A stretch of 64,000 nt of DNA, taken from Nageia nagi (taxonomy: Eukaryota > Pinophyta). Location of the stretch: positions 131,502,001 to 131,566,000 of the forward strand of contig JBITNC010000001.1 of the NCBI GenBank assembly GCA_050084985.1. The letters run 5' to 3'. The position numbers were made by a program, and so were the translations under genes. The notes beneath the pieces are model-generated. The model was not told the DNA's origin. It saw only the letters and a list, made by a program, of their open reading frames with translations, and ran no database searches. This document shows, piece by piece, positions 1 through 11,960 of this stretch. Positions within the stretch are counted from its first letter, which is position 1, and every line of letters begins with the position of its first letter.

Positions 1-599
1 AAAAGGACCTCATCAACTTGATTTTTATAGAATATGAGTTACAATCATAGTAGTTTATATGTCATGGTTAATAGAAATATGAGTCGCATCAACCATGGTG
101 ACATAATGGATATCATATTTATTTAATTCTTGCTCTTTAAATTGATTATTCTTTAATAGGATATGATCTATGTGGGTATTATGTTGGTTTGTTCTTAAAA
201 AGGTATTATCTGGTAGAGTAGGATTCACATAGAGATGCTCTCATCATATAGGGACTCCAATTTTTGGCTTGATTACCCAAAGTAGCATGAGCAAGGGGAA
301 ATACAATACCAAAAGTGGGCAAATGATATATCATGCTCAACATATTGATCAAAAAAGGGATGTTCACTTTACTATTAAAAAATTTCTTCTCTTCTCTAGA
401 CTTCTTTAGATTATGCAATTTCAATGCTTTTCATTTTATATCCAAAGAGGGGAAAAATTTAGATGCCTAAAAATGATTTATTATTTATTTAATAAATTAT
501 ATTTAGACTTTTTAAAATGAATTAATACAATATTACATATATTAAGATAAATTTGATATTACAATGAAATCCCATGTGTTATATTAAATGTTATATTAA
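1..599. other. unassigned AT-rich sequence
   Basis: No domain could be recognised in any frame. A 72-residue minus-strand frame at 206-424 has no recognisable motif. The stretch lies downstream, on the minus strand, of the gag remnant that follows, so it may be its decayed continuation (gag C-terminus or protease). That is inference from position only. Confidence 0.3.
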
Positions 600-2510
600 G
601 AAAGAGGTTTGAAAGTTTCTAAAATGTATACAAACTATGTTATGGTAGTGCATTGTACCAATCCATAGCTTGTCCCTTAAGATTCATGGGAAAAGTTCTC
701 AATAAGAGAGCATTTTAATTTACAATCAAATAACAAGCATGTTTGAAGTGCCTCAAACGCTCCTTTGGATCCTCTTTACTCTTGAACTTATCTATTTTAG
801 GCATTTCAAAATTCTTAGGGTAATAACTCATGGGAATACAAGGATTTATAGGCTGATTGCATATCTCCCCAAAGTTGAATTTAGATAATCTTAGATTATT
901 TATCTTAGCCTCTAATTCTTGCAATCTTATCATAAGTTAGCTTTCATTGTGCACATTGGGTACTCCATAAGGTGGATGTGGTCCACCATGGGGTGGATTT
1001 AATTCACCATAATACTAATTTGGTTTATTTAACAAACTCACTTGCCTCTCAAAATCATATGCATTGGGGTTATAGAATGTGCCTTGTTGATCCCAAGATG
1101 GTCCTTGTGTGTTGTGTCTAAGATTTTGATTATAAACCTATTGTTGACCTTGGTGCTAAAATTGAGTATTGATACCATGACTTTGTTGCATATTTTGAAC
1201 ACTATTTTATTTCATAACATAATTTTTCCATTTTTTTGTACCTTGTAGGATATTCTAACTTTGACTTGCATGTAATTCAACCATTTGGTTTTGATACATA
1301 AGGTTTTGCATGTGCCAATCAATTGTTGCATCTCTTCCATGGATGAAGTTGAGGAACCTTGTTGGGTATTTTATTGTTTGGTATTTTTTATGGATTATGA
1401 GTGGATTTTTGATCTCTATAAAGGTGTTATATGTTGTGGTTTGAATTATTTTGAAATTTAGGCTTTTGAAAATAAGCCATGCCTTGGTTTGGCCCACTTT
1501 GGTTATTTTGCTAGTATTACACAAAAGGTTGGTCAAGGCCATCCCAATCATCAATATTGGATTGTTTAAATTGATCAACATTGGGATTTTGGCCTTATGG
1601 ATTTATTTTCCAAGACACTTGCTTTTGTGGATTTTGAAAATTATTGGTATTAGTGTTTTGGATATTTGGTGAATTTTATAAGGCAATGTATTAGGAAGAA
1701 TTAGCTTGATTAGAATTCATTGCCCTTTGAAGTGGAGGAGGTGTGTTGTGTTGAACAACATTTTGATAGTTGGGTATTATGTTTTGAAAGTATTGTTGTT
1801 TAACTTTGGGTGGATGTTTAGGAATTATGGACTTTTCTTGTGATGACCTTTGATTCAAGATTTCTTGTGCTTGTTGGATTTTCTTTTGAAAATTGAGAAA
1901 ATATATATTTGGTTATAAATTCTCAACAACTAAAGGTTCTTTGGATGGTTTAGGGGTTTTAAATGTGGTATCTTAGTTAGTGGATAGTTTGCATTCTTAA
2001 GGTGGAAACCAACCTTGACCAACATATTATGTAATTGGTATTTGAGGTGGATTAAGGTCATTGTGAGATGGCTAGTTGAGGAATATTATTTTGAATGTCC
2101 ATCATATCTTAGTACCAATTGCATTCATTTGGATTTTTTTTATTAAGTTTTGGAGGAGATAAATACATACTAATAGTAGCTTGAGGTATACTCCCTTTCA
2201 TTATGGTACTATTATAATTATTCCATCAAATTGGAATATCTCTTAGTATTTTCAAAATATATGGAGAAGCTTGTGGTGTAGTACCACCTGAGTTGTGAAC
2301 TTCCTCTACCACTCTTTCCATATTATTGGGTGTAAGGTGTTGAAAGGTTTGAAGAGCCTTGTGAAACTTAATGGATCAATTATCCACACTATTTGTTGGC
2401 TCATCTATTACCTCACTCTCATCCTTCTTTTTTCTTTGAGCTCTTGTGTCCACTATTTCCATAAGGGAATACTCATACCATATCGGATCCTCAAATAGAT
2501 CAGGCTCCAT
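600..2510 (-). pseudogene. Ty3/gypsy gag remnant 1
   Basis: On the minus strand a gag-like frame can be followed from an ATG at 2510-2508, starting with MEPDLFEDPIWYEYSL, for about 180 residues with a few stops. It then runs through an Asn/Gln-rich, frameshifted middle to a recognisable gag core at 933-600. The core reads EMPKIDKFKSKEDPKERLRH and, after a stop, MNLKGQAMDWYNALP. This matches the plant gypsy capsid signature: a 'PKF.G..DP..H...F' block followed by 'L.G.A..WY..LP'. Stops interrupt the frame throughout, so no protein is made. The internal tryptophan (WY) and the leading DP are kept. No protease or reverse transcriptase follows within the window because the left edge is close. Confidence 0.7.
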
Positions 2511-5500
2511 TTTCACACAACTACAATGTGGAACTTTTATAAACTATGAGTACAATAGAAGTGAAAGTACAAACAATAATGAAATAAACAACAAACAAAA
2601 ATATTACAAATTTTTTCAAAAAAATTTATTATTTAGTTTGGTGTAATATTAAAACAAACACTTAGGATGGTGATGCAAAAACTATATGAATATAGCAATG
2701 ATTATAGATAGTAAGTTTTGCTTAGTTGCTCTAATTTTTTCTTTGTTCAATTGGACACTTATCTTTTTAGTTTTGATATCTTTTAATGCACTTGTTCTTT
2801 TGGACACAATATTTTTTATATTTCCTTGGACATAATGATTCTATTCAAGTATTTATCAAGGAAAAGGATCAATCTTCTAAGGGTGTAGATCATTATACAA
2901 GGGTTCTCTTGTACCCTTCATAGGAAGCTATACCAAATGGAGGGGATCCCACTTTGATTTTCATCTCCAAGTATGGGTTAGGTGATGGTAATAAAGTCCA
3001 CATGCCCTAGTAACTCCCTAGTATTATGATAGAATTTAGTACAAAACTAAAATATGATATTCAATTAATATAAAGTGCACACTACTCCTTCAACAATGTT
3101 TGCAATCCCTTCCCAAGTATGCTCTTTTCAACAACCTTTTTCTTTTCAAATGAAATGAAGTGAAGCAACAATTTTTTATGCACTCAACAAAGAGCAAGAA
3201 ATTTCCCAACAAGTAAATAAAATCCTAATTCAAGATACAATTTTTAAATTAAAAATAAATTTCTTGTATATGCAATACCCCCCAAGGATGAATGTAATTT
3301 AGCTACTACACAACAAAAAAGAAGGCAAGCCTAGGATGCGCCAAGTAATGAAACAATATGAACCAAGTATGAAAAGGAATTCAAATTATTACCTAGACAT
3401 AAATGTTCCCTCCTACTCTAAGTGTAGAGCTAAGTAGGTTGCAAGTCCCTCCCAAATGAGAGATCTTTAAAAAAACTAAGCCAATCACCAAGGAAAAAAT
3501 GCAAAAATGAAAGCAACAATGGATGTGTACTCTATCACAAGTGTAAACACATCCCTTACACCATTAAATAACTACATTTGGCTATAATAAGCCAAAACAC
3601 TTCACCCTATTACAATTTTTCACTAAAAATTGAAAGTTAAGACACATTAGTCCTTGGTGTAGTCTAAACCACATCTTGACTAAGATTTGATTGAGAAAAA
3701 GTGGTCTCTATTTATAGGCATGAGCTAAATTGCATATCATATGTAACTTTTTTAAGAAAGAATACCTATATTTGGGACTAACATAGGAGTTTAAAATGGC
3801 ATGTTTACAGGGCACGATATGCCTAAGGTCTAGGCATGGTGCATCTGGGGGTTTGGGACTTGGGTATGATGCACTTAGGTTAGGGTGTAGTAACCCTATC
3901 TACTTGACTCTAGGGCATGGTGCACCTAGCTATGGCATGTTACACATAGCCTAAAGTCTATTTTTGGATCTAAAATTGCTCTAAAATCTCTTTCTAGCTT
4001 TATGCTTATGTTTCTAGGTGCAACACGACTACTACTAGGCATGAATCGGATCGTGTCTGGTCAAAAAATAATATATAAAAGCTCCAAATATTAGATTTAA
4101 TCTTCCCCTCTCCTTATACTATCATATCAAAATCTAGCTCAAAATTGATCATAAATTCCATAGGCTTTACATGTTTTTTTCCACTTAGGTGGGTGAAAAA
4201 CAAGAAACTCAAAATACAAGCAAAATTTGAAATTTCAAGGAAAGGGTGAGATAAACACCAAATTCAATGGTCATTTTTTGTTCATGTTGGGTTCATCATT
4301 TAATTTAGATTGAAATTTATGCTATATGTGATCTAACATGCATAAACAAGTCAAATGTATACACAAACCTCAAATTATACAACTCTTCTTTTCTCAATGA
4401 GCATTAGGTAGAAAACTTGATAAAAGTAAGTTCAAATCTTTGAATAATAAGCTAAAAAAATTTAAGAACATAAATATATCCTAAATTCATATAAATTGGA
4501 ATGGATACATCCAACCAAATCCCTTTTAGGTACTTAGGTGAGCATGGAGTGAGTCTCCTCACTCCAAATGGCATGTGAGCCCCCTAGCCCTCAAATCATT
4601 GAGAACAAGCGAATTATATATGCCTGTTTATGTAAATGCTTGTGTCTAAATTCTATTTGAATCATTTTAATGGTGTATTTAAACTATGGATATGATATTT
4701 ATATGTTTAGGTGGATAATTTAATTGAGATCTAACATATAAAACCCTTGAAAACCTTAAATGCTTAAAAATGAAGAGATCTTTAAAGATCCTTGGATCAA
4801 TTAGATACAAGGATACCCATGAGATCTAATGGATGATAACAACATATATTTAATTTATTATGATTTAAAATAATTATTTTAATGATGAAAATATAATATA
4901 ATATGATTTTAACCTAAACAACATACTACATGCACACAATTTGGTGGAGGATACAAAAGATAGGTCTTCCCAAGCTCTTCCATGGTTGTATTGCCTTCAA
5001 GTCCCTACAAAAACTTTTAATGCACAAAATAAATACAATAATAATTCAATTCAACTATATAAATGTTACCTCATGAGTTTGGAAGCAAGCTTTGAGAGAT
5101 TTGATGTAGATTTATAGAGTAAATCCTTGATCTTTCAAACCCTTATCTCAAAACCCTAGTAATGTATCTTGGAGAAATAATGTGAGAGAAAAAATAATAA
5201 TTTTACATAAATAATAATGATCCAAGATTTTGAATTCTAATTTTTCTTTGAGTTATATACCTCTTGTGACAACTTAAGCTATTTGGGCTAGATACCCACT
5301 TTTTCTCATATTTGTATTTTAAATCACTTTTTTGCTTTATTTTGGACTTTTGAGTAGTTTGAATTTGCACAATACAACATTAAGAATAAATTAAAGAATT
5401 AGTTAAAACATATCAATGTAATAAAAATATATCTACTCAAAAAATAATATTTTCAATGTCTACACTATCTCATTCTTTATCTAGTGGGCGAACTTTGGGG

Positions 5501-5625
5501 AGAAAGATTTCAAATAGTACAAATAAGCCTAGGAATCTTGTAGTATCAAGGAGATAGGAACAATAGGCCAATAATTTTTTAATATAACATTAAAATTAGT
5601 GACATATTCTTGATTATTTCTCTTG
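2511..5625. other. probable decayed LTR and leader of gag remnant 1; otherwise unassigned
   Basis: No coding region is seen. The stretch lies upstream (minus strand) of gag remnant 1, where its leader and 5' LTR would be expected. A minus-strand TATA-like CTATAAATAGAGA sits at 3705-3717, a form also found in the copia LTRs of this window. Short imperfect repeats of 'ggcatggtgca' occur at about 3790-3940. No LTR boundary, primer-binding site or target duplication could be fixed. Confidence 0.35.
3705..3717 (-). promoter_or_regulatory. TATA-box-like motif in putative LTR
   Basis: The minus strand reads CTATAAATAGAGA. The same CTATAAATAG core marks the promoter of the copia LTRs at 31861 and 62361. 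Assignment to a gypsy LTR is by position only. Confidence 0.35.
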
Positions 5626-5976
5626 CTATAAGTAAATTGAGTGAGAAACTTCATCAAATTCATCAATGAATGCTCCAACTAGATCAACCCAGTTTGTTAC
5701 AAAACCATCTAGAAGGGATTTGTACCAATCAGCTACCTTGACCCTAAAAGATATAGTAAGTAACTAGACCAAAATATCTTTAGTTGTAACATCATGGTTC
5801 CTTTCTTGATTAAGAACATCCTTCTAGTTCTCAAAAGTAGATATAGTATTATTCATTCCATCAAAACTAGGATATGTCTTGACCACCACTTAAAGTATTG
5901 CAACATTCATGTTTAGATTGAGAGGACATACACCATTAAAGGGTGGAAGCTTGGTATGAGCTTCTTGAGAAGCCAT
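5626..5976 (-). pseudogene. Ty3/gypsy gag remnant 2 (N-terminal part)
   Basis: A minus-strand frame starts at an ATG at 5976-5974 (MASQEAHTKLPPFNGVCPLN). It continues with one stop to FDGMNNTISTFEN, then a frame change into VADWYKSLLDGFVTNWVDLV and GAFIDEFDE. The 'ADWYKSL.DG...W..L...F...F' block is the retrotransposon capsid core (Retrotrans_gag-like). Stops and at least one frameshift make it non-coding. The element's 5' end lies to the right: a primer-binding-site-like stretch is about 290 bp upstream of the ATG, and a TATA-like motif lies further right. No pol was recognised to the left, so the element is truncated or decayed beyond recognition. Confidence 0.65.
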
Positions 5977-6261
5977 GGTACTTATATAAGGATTATTAAC
6001 TGAAGGAGAAGTAGCAGAGTTATAGGTACTACTTGCAAAAAATTGTTAGCTTCAAAGATAGTAGGTAATGGCTACTTCCTTGGTATCCTTCTAGAATCTA
6101 ACTCTAGAAATATGGGATGTTCTCCTAACTCTCTTGATCTTCTCCTTATTATCATAAAATAGGTGAGGAGGTAAAAAGAAAATAGTCAAGCTAGTATAAG
6201 AACAAAATACTCACACTTAGTGTAAAATTATTCTAATAATCACAAAAGGGTAATTTTATCA

Positions 6262-6284
6262 GATCTTTGACAACAAAGTCACCA
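6262..6284 (-). promoter_or_regulatory. possible retrotransposon primer-binding site (tRNA-Arg type)
   Basis: The minus strand reads TGGTGACTTTGTTGTCA. It resembles TGGCGACTCCACTGGGG, the complement of a plant tRNA-Arg 3' end used as a primer by some plant gypsy elements, with mostly C-to-T differences. It lies between the putative LTR and gag remnant 2, where a PBS belongs. The match is partial. Confidence 0.3.
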
Positions 6285-8358
6285 ATAAGGTATGGTTAAA
6301 ACCTTATGAATTACAAATAGTGGGTTAGAGTCCTACCAAGCATGCCAAAATGAACTTTTACTATTGATTAACCTAAGGTAATATAAATTATGCTCGTTTA
6401 ACTAAAGTAAATCCTAGATACAAGATACAAACTTATTGTAAATTGATCTTAGGTATGAATATCAGATAATTATCTATTGGGGTTTTGAGTTGAAGGGATA
6501 GTAAAGGTAAGAGTTAGAAATGTATAAGGCCAAATAAGGTGAACTACCACCAACACAAGCATCATAAATCTTTTGATCCTTGGGTATAAACAATGCTCAA
6601 ATTTCATAGCCACAGGTAGTCATAGTTGGATGCATTAGTAAAATGACTACAATACCTAATAGCCACAATTTGATCTATGCTTGAATTCCTTCCTAGGAGG
6701 CATGCAACTATTAACAACAATCCTAGAGTAACAAATATTTCAAACACAACCTAAGGGGGCAAATAGTGCAATCTCATCATCCCAAAATATACATAATAGT
6801 TTTCATAGGGTAATATTTAATAAGTATTTAACCTTTTATTTAGTAGAGGCCTCTAGTATTTATAGAAATTTACAAGAGTTGAGATTGCATCCCTACCTAC
6901 TAAACTATGAGTTGCAATTCTCATTGATTACAAAATAAGATCTTTTAAATCTTAGATAGGGATTTACATCATCTAGAATTAAATCTTAAAAAAATATGAT
7001 TGATTCAAGGTACAATATGTAAGAGTGCCATGATATTATTGATTCTAATGTAGAGGTCTCATCTGGAAGCTTTTAATTCTAATTTACTCTATCTTCAAGC
7101 TACAAGTTTATATTATATTAGATAAAGGTTTTCTTATGATCAAATAATGTATCTACAGTTGGAAGACTCATGGATGTGATTTCTCTTGTATTTATTGCAG
7201 TATGGTTTGAAGGTGTTTGACCCTTTTTCTCGATTATACTCTCCTCAAAAATGTAGTTACATAAGTTATTGCCTTAATCTTGATCTAGCAATCTAATTTT
7301 GCACATCAAGTCTCAATTAGTTGGTAATCAATAACCCTATCTTCTTGCATTTTAATTTAAATTGTACCAAATAAGGATGTTTCATGGTTATGGAACCTCT
7401 AAAAACTTGATCTTTCATTTTTAAATGAATATGCATTCTTCTTGATGGAATCTACATCGAATCTAAGCTGGAAAGGTGGTCATTTCATAGTGATTTTTGA
7501 TGAATTCACATTGCAGAGTGATAAGATGATGTAATCATCTTATGAAGTGTGGAGAGAGCATTTTGGGATACATGATAACCTTCTAAAGTTCTTTTTTATA
7601 GTGAATTTGAGCTAATCTAGGGTGCAAAGTCTTAGTTTGTTTAGTAGCAATTCTAGAGTATGGAGAGACACATGGCAAGATTGGAGAGGTGGTAGATGTT
7701 AACCTTTCAAAGAAGTTCATACTACAAAGTGTTCTCTTGGTTGAATTTGGAGTGCAGATCTGACAACCTGATGTAAGCCTTTTCTACAATATGGATTCCT
7801 TTGTATTATTTTTACTTCCATGATGCAAAGAAACATTATGATGTCAACCATATTTAGAGTATGAATTTCCTTTATTTGTATTATGTTTCTAGGGTGTGAA
7901 TGATCTTGTTGATGTAAGCGACCTTTGGGTTCAAGATTCACTCAATTTTGAGCGTAAAAGGGCATTTTGAACTATCTTTAGCAGTATGGAGGATGTTGAT
8001 ATCATCAAAACCATCTAAAATATGAATTTACTTTATATGCATGTAAACTTAGAGTATTTTCTTCTTTCCAGGGTTTAGAGAAGCATGGATGATATCATCC
8101 ATATTTGGGATGTAGATAAGCCTCAAAAGCCTACAAATAAATAAAAACTAAGGATCGTATAACAAATATATGTACTAATATAGAATATATGATGTCTATT
8201 AATTAAAATCTAAGCATACTTATACATTATGAGTTGACCATCAATTTGAATAAGATTTGATGCTTGAACAAGTAAATGTAAACAAAACACAATCATAGTA
8301 ATACACAAAATTTGAGCCTAATAAAAACATAGTCTTATCATTATATTTATAAGCACCA
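6285..8358. other. putative LTR of gag remnant 2 and unassigned sequence
   Basis: No gene is seen. The minus strand has a TATA-like CTATAAATACTAGAG at 6851-6865, consistent with an LTR promoter for gag remnant 2. The stretch 7440-8110 has loosely repeated phrases (variants of 'atgatgtaa' and 'gtggagaga'). Minus-strand frames here, such as 7717-7941, show no domain. Confidence 0.3.
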
Positions 8359-9068
8359 TGTACAAAATTATATATATAGTTACAAATATTATCTCTACAT
8401 ATCTCTATTGTGAATCACTAGAATGATTTAATTATGGATCACAAAGTATTCGTTTGTGTAGTTGGGACTATAGCAAGATTGCATCCATGTAAGCTACAAA
8501 GGGATGTCTATAGAAAAGAGGATAGGTGGTTCCATGGGTCACTCACAAGCTATCACTAGATAAGCACTCACCTCACTCAATACCATAAGTAAAGGAGGAT
8601 TTGTCTCAACAATAATGATAATGCTACTAACAACAATAAAAACAACTATGGTTGAAGTAAATACAACCATTTATATAGTAGAAAACTCCATAAGATAAGG
8701 AGATACAAGAAGAATATGCTTCCATGGAGTTGTTGGTGGAGTAATGGTGAGGTAATAGAGTGTGTTGACTATAACTAATAAAGGAATGGATGGCCATGCC
8801 TATCCATATGAGGAATCCTGATCCAAATTTGATCATATCTCATGTCTATATACCTACAATGAATAAGTATCTTGAGACATAAATATCTTCATCGATACAT
8901 TATAATTTAAAATGAAATGATGTGTATATGGGAAAAAATTTAAAACCCATGCATTATTTAAATTTTTCCCTCATTTTTATAATAATTTAAAGGTGATTCT
9001 ATAATCTTGACTTCTTTGAAATTTATAAAATATTGTAACATCAATATCAATGAAATAAATTTTCTTCA
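8359..9068. repeat. long direct repeat, copy A
   Basis: This stretch is repeated, in the same orientation and with many substitutions and small indels, at 10153-10787. Shared landmarks in order are 'gtttgtgtagtt', 'gcactcacctcactcaat', 'caactatggtt', 'atatgcttccatg', 'gtgtgttgacta', and an end in 'aataaatttt(c)ttca'. Both copies can be read as starting TG and ending CA, so they could be LTRs of a short non-autonomous element. No target duplication was found. The interval between the copies holds the palindrome at 9120-9690. Confidence 0.6.
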
Positions 9069-9119
9069 TTATCTCCCTTAATGTAAAATATTTTATACTC
9101 TATAAGAAATTGATGAAAA

Positions 9120-9690
9120 TTTGATTTGTTGATCTCATGTGGATGTCATCATGTCACTGATATAGGATCATTAAATCCATTTGGATTGAATTAGGTTTCA
9201 TAAAATATTGAAATTTTGAAATTGTCATGCTCTATGGATGGCAAATAATGGCACCAAGCTCTATAACCAATTGAAGAATTTTAAAGTTTCTAAGTTGTAA
9301 AGTTAACAAAATATAGGATCAAGGTTATGATACTAATTAAATATTTTGAAGCATATATACTAAAAGTTCTATTACCATGTTAGAATTTGTAGTTTTTCAA
9401 ACCTTCAACTATTGAAAAACCTACAAATTCTAACATGGTATCATATATTTGAGCCTATGGCCTTCAAAATCTTCAATTGGTATAAAGGCTTAAGCCTCTA
9501 GTTTGCTAACTTTAAGCTCAGAACTTTAAATTATTCAAATGATATCAAAACTTGATGTCATTTTTCACCATCCTTGGATCATGAAGACTTCAAAATTTTA
9601 TCATGGTATTGGAACCAATTCAATCCAAATGGATTCAATGATCTTGTATTGGCAACATGATGACATCTAGGGGGAGATCAATAGATCAAG
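9120..9690. repeat. 571-bp imperfect palindrome (foldback-like)
   Basis: The left half is the approximate reverse complement of the right half over its whole length. The outer arms pair 'gatgtcatcatgt' (left) with 'acatgatgacatc' (right), and 'aatccatttggattgaatt' with 'aattcaatccaaatggatt'. The innermost arms are almost perfect: 'ccatgttagaatttgtag' and 'ctacaaattctaacatgg' flank a short A/T-rich loop near 9398-9420. Arms are about 275 bp each. No open reading frame was found and no clear target duplication. It could be a foldback element or MITE, an inverted pair of retroelement ends, or a source of long hairpin RNA. Only the palindrome itself is seen. Confidence 0.8.
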
Positions 9691-10152
9691 TTGCTATGTT
9701 GTATATGGTTGGAAAGGTGAAAATAAGGGCTTTTCAAAGATTCAATTTCCATTAAAAAAAGAGGTATAAGGAGAAATAAATAGCCCCTAAAATCTTACTA
9801 ATTTTTCTATGAGAAAACATAATGAACATTTGTTTTAGAAAGGTAAACACATAATATGAATAGAAATGAAAATTTAGTCAATGAATGCCAAAGGAATGAA
9901 ATACAATGCTCTTATATTTTTCAAATAAAGTTGTAGCCTTACTCAATGATAAATATTACATGCTCTAGATCTTTACATAAAAAATACATTAGTTTAGTGT
10001 ATCTATGGAACCCAAAATCACCATGAACTATAATAATGTGTTATGGTATTCTCAATAGGCTCTAGGAGTAAATAAACCACTACAAATATAAGGTTTAGTT
10101 GATTAAAATAATGAATTTTCAATGAGAACCCATACAAATCCACTAAAAGGCT
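9691..10152. other. spacer between palindrome and direct repeat B
   Basis: AT-rich sequence of about 460 bp with no recognised coding region, repeat or regulatory motif. It would be internal sequence if copies A and B are LTRs of one element. Confidence 0.3.
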
Positions 10153-10787
10153 TGGAAAATTACAAAGACTATCTTTACATCTCTTTGTGGCAAATCAAAA
10201 TGATTCAACTATGAATCATAGAGTGTCCATTTGTGTAGTTAAGACTATGGTTATATTGCATCCATGCAAGATACAAAGGCTTATTTATAGAAAAGATGAT
10301 ATGTGGTACCATAGGGCACTCACAGGTTTCTATTGGGTAAGCACTCACCTCACTCAATGCCATAGGTAAAGGAGGCTCTAGCTCAATACTAATGATAATA
10401 CTATTGGTAAAACTAACAACAACTATGGTTAAAGCAAATAATACCATATATACACCAAAAAACTCCATGAGAAAAGAATATAGGTGAACAATATGCTTCC
10501 ATGTATTTGTTGGAGGACTAATGGTGAGGTGATGGAGTGTGTTGACTACAATGTGATAAAGGAATGGAGGATCATGCCTATCCACATGAGGAATCTTGAA
10601 CCAAATTTGATCAAATTTTATATCTATAAAACTATAGTGGAGGAGTACATGGATACATACATATCTTCATCAATACATTGCAATTTAAATTAGAGGGATG
10701 TGCATATGGAAAAAAAATTAAAACCCATGTAAATTCCAACTTAATAAATCATTGCAACACTAATATCAAGGAAATAAATTTCCTTCA
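10153..10787. repeat. long direct repeat, copy B
   Basis: Second copy of the repeat at 8359-9068, same orientation, ending 'aaatttccttca'. A 126-residue minus-strand frame (10205-10585) lies inside it but is not conserved as an open frame in copy A, so it is not taken as a gene. The right end abuts the truncated 3' end of gag remnant 3, which suggests this unit interrupted that gypsy element. Confidence 0.6.
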
Positions 10788-11960
10788 ATAAATACTAATC
10801 TTAGCAAGAGTATTTTTCAATTTTTTAACACAATCATATTCATTTTTTTGTTTAGAATAAGAAGGTATATCATTACCATGTGTATAAGTGGGATTAGGAA
10901 TAACTCTCTTTTTACCTTGTATTGCCAAATTACATTCTTCTTCTTTTGATTCTTTGTTATTATCTTCATCATCATCATCGATGATCATGTTCATCATATT
11001 GAGTGTTTGATGAACATCTTTATTTACACTCAACTTCTTGATCTCACCATTCTCATATTCCACTTGACTATTATAAAGAATTCCTTAAGCCTTTTATTTA
11101 GATCATAATAGTTGATAGTATAATGCCCTTTTAACTTGATGATAACCAAAAAATTCATTTTATTTATACCATATTCACTTCTTATCACTATCCTTACTAT
11201 GTTTTCCTTGGATCCTCTTTATAAGACCCATTTCAAGATAATTTTCAAACATCTTTTTTGGATAGACCAATAATTAAATAAATTCACTTTCTTTTCTTGG
11301 TTTCGTTAACTATTCTTTTGCACTTACACCAACATTAACATTTACCTTATTGTCCTCTTTCTTTGGATATGATTTTTTAGGATTATCTTTGGTAGCATTT
11401 GCATATTTAAGTTGAATCACAACTAATATTACTTTTTCTTTTTAAATAATATTATACATCATCTCCATAAAAGGCTCATAAATATGATAAAGTACAATAT
11501 GCTTTAAAATAAGTATAATATTCTCAATGTTCAAAAAATTTAGAAATCATTTTCATGGGAATTATACCATCTAAATTTCTCCATACCTTTTGATATCTTG
11601 CAACAAATATTTTAGATGCTCACTCATTCCTTACTTACATCCCATCAAATATGTCAATCCAAGATGTCTTTAACATTGCACTTGTAATGATTCTTAAATA
11701 ATTTTTTCAAGTATTGATATGATGTAATAGAATCTAGATCCAAAGTATGAAACTATTTATTAGCTTCGTTGATCAAACTCTATGGGAAATAGTTAGCTTT
11801 AGTATGATCATTGATGCTACATTTCAACTCCATGGTGTACTTGCAATCCTGAATATGAGTGATAAGGTCTCCTCCACCATTGAATTTTTCTAAATCAGGT
11901 TCCTTATCTATTCTAATGAGGATAATATTATAGATTTTGATACTTAATTTATTTCCTTTC
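10788..11960 (-). pseudogene. Ty3/gypsy gag remnant 3
   Basis: Read on the minus strand from about 11960, the frame gives LEKFNGGGDLITHIQDCKYT, then ANKxFHTLDLDSITSYQYLK and LFKNHYKCNVKD, where x is a stop. This is the capsid-core layout of plant gypsy gag ('F.G..DP..H...', 'A..WY..L....I..W..L...F'). It ends in an acidic tail with clustered Asp/Glu and the phrase DIPSYSKQKNEYD (11063-10788). Many in-frame stops. The reading ends exactly where direct repeat B begins, so it was probably truncated by that insertion. No protease or polymerase belonging to it was found. Confidence 0.6.

Noticed and set aside
1255-1581. 108-residue minus-strand open frame
   Set aside because: Low-complexity and in the frameshifted middle of gag remnant 1. 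No independent evidence of a gene.
3780-3960. Repeated 'ggcatggtgca' phrases as a possible regulatory array
   Set aside because: Spacing and sequence are too irregular to define a unit. Only mentioned in the region entry.
6318-6346. tRNA-like T-arm with a box-B-like motif
   Set aside because: No acceptor stem, D-arm or anticodon arm could be matched around it, so it is not listed as a tRNA.
10205-10585. 126-residue minus-strand open frame
   Set aside because: It lies wholly in direct repeat B, is not open in copy A and has no recognisable domain.
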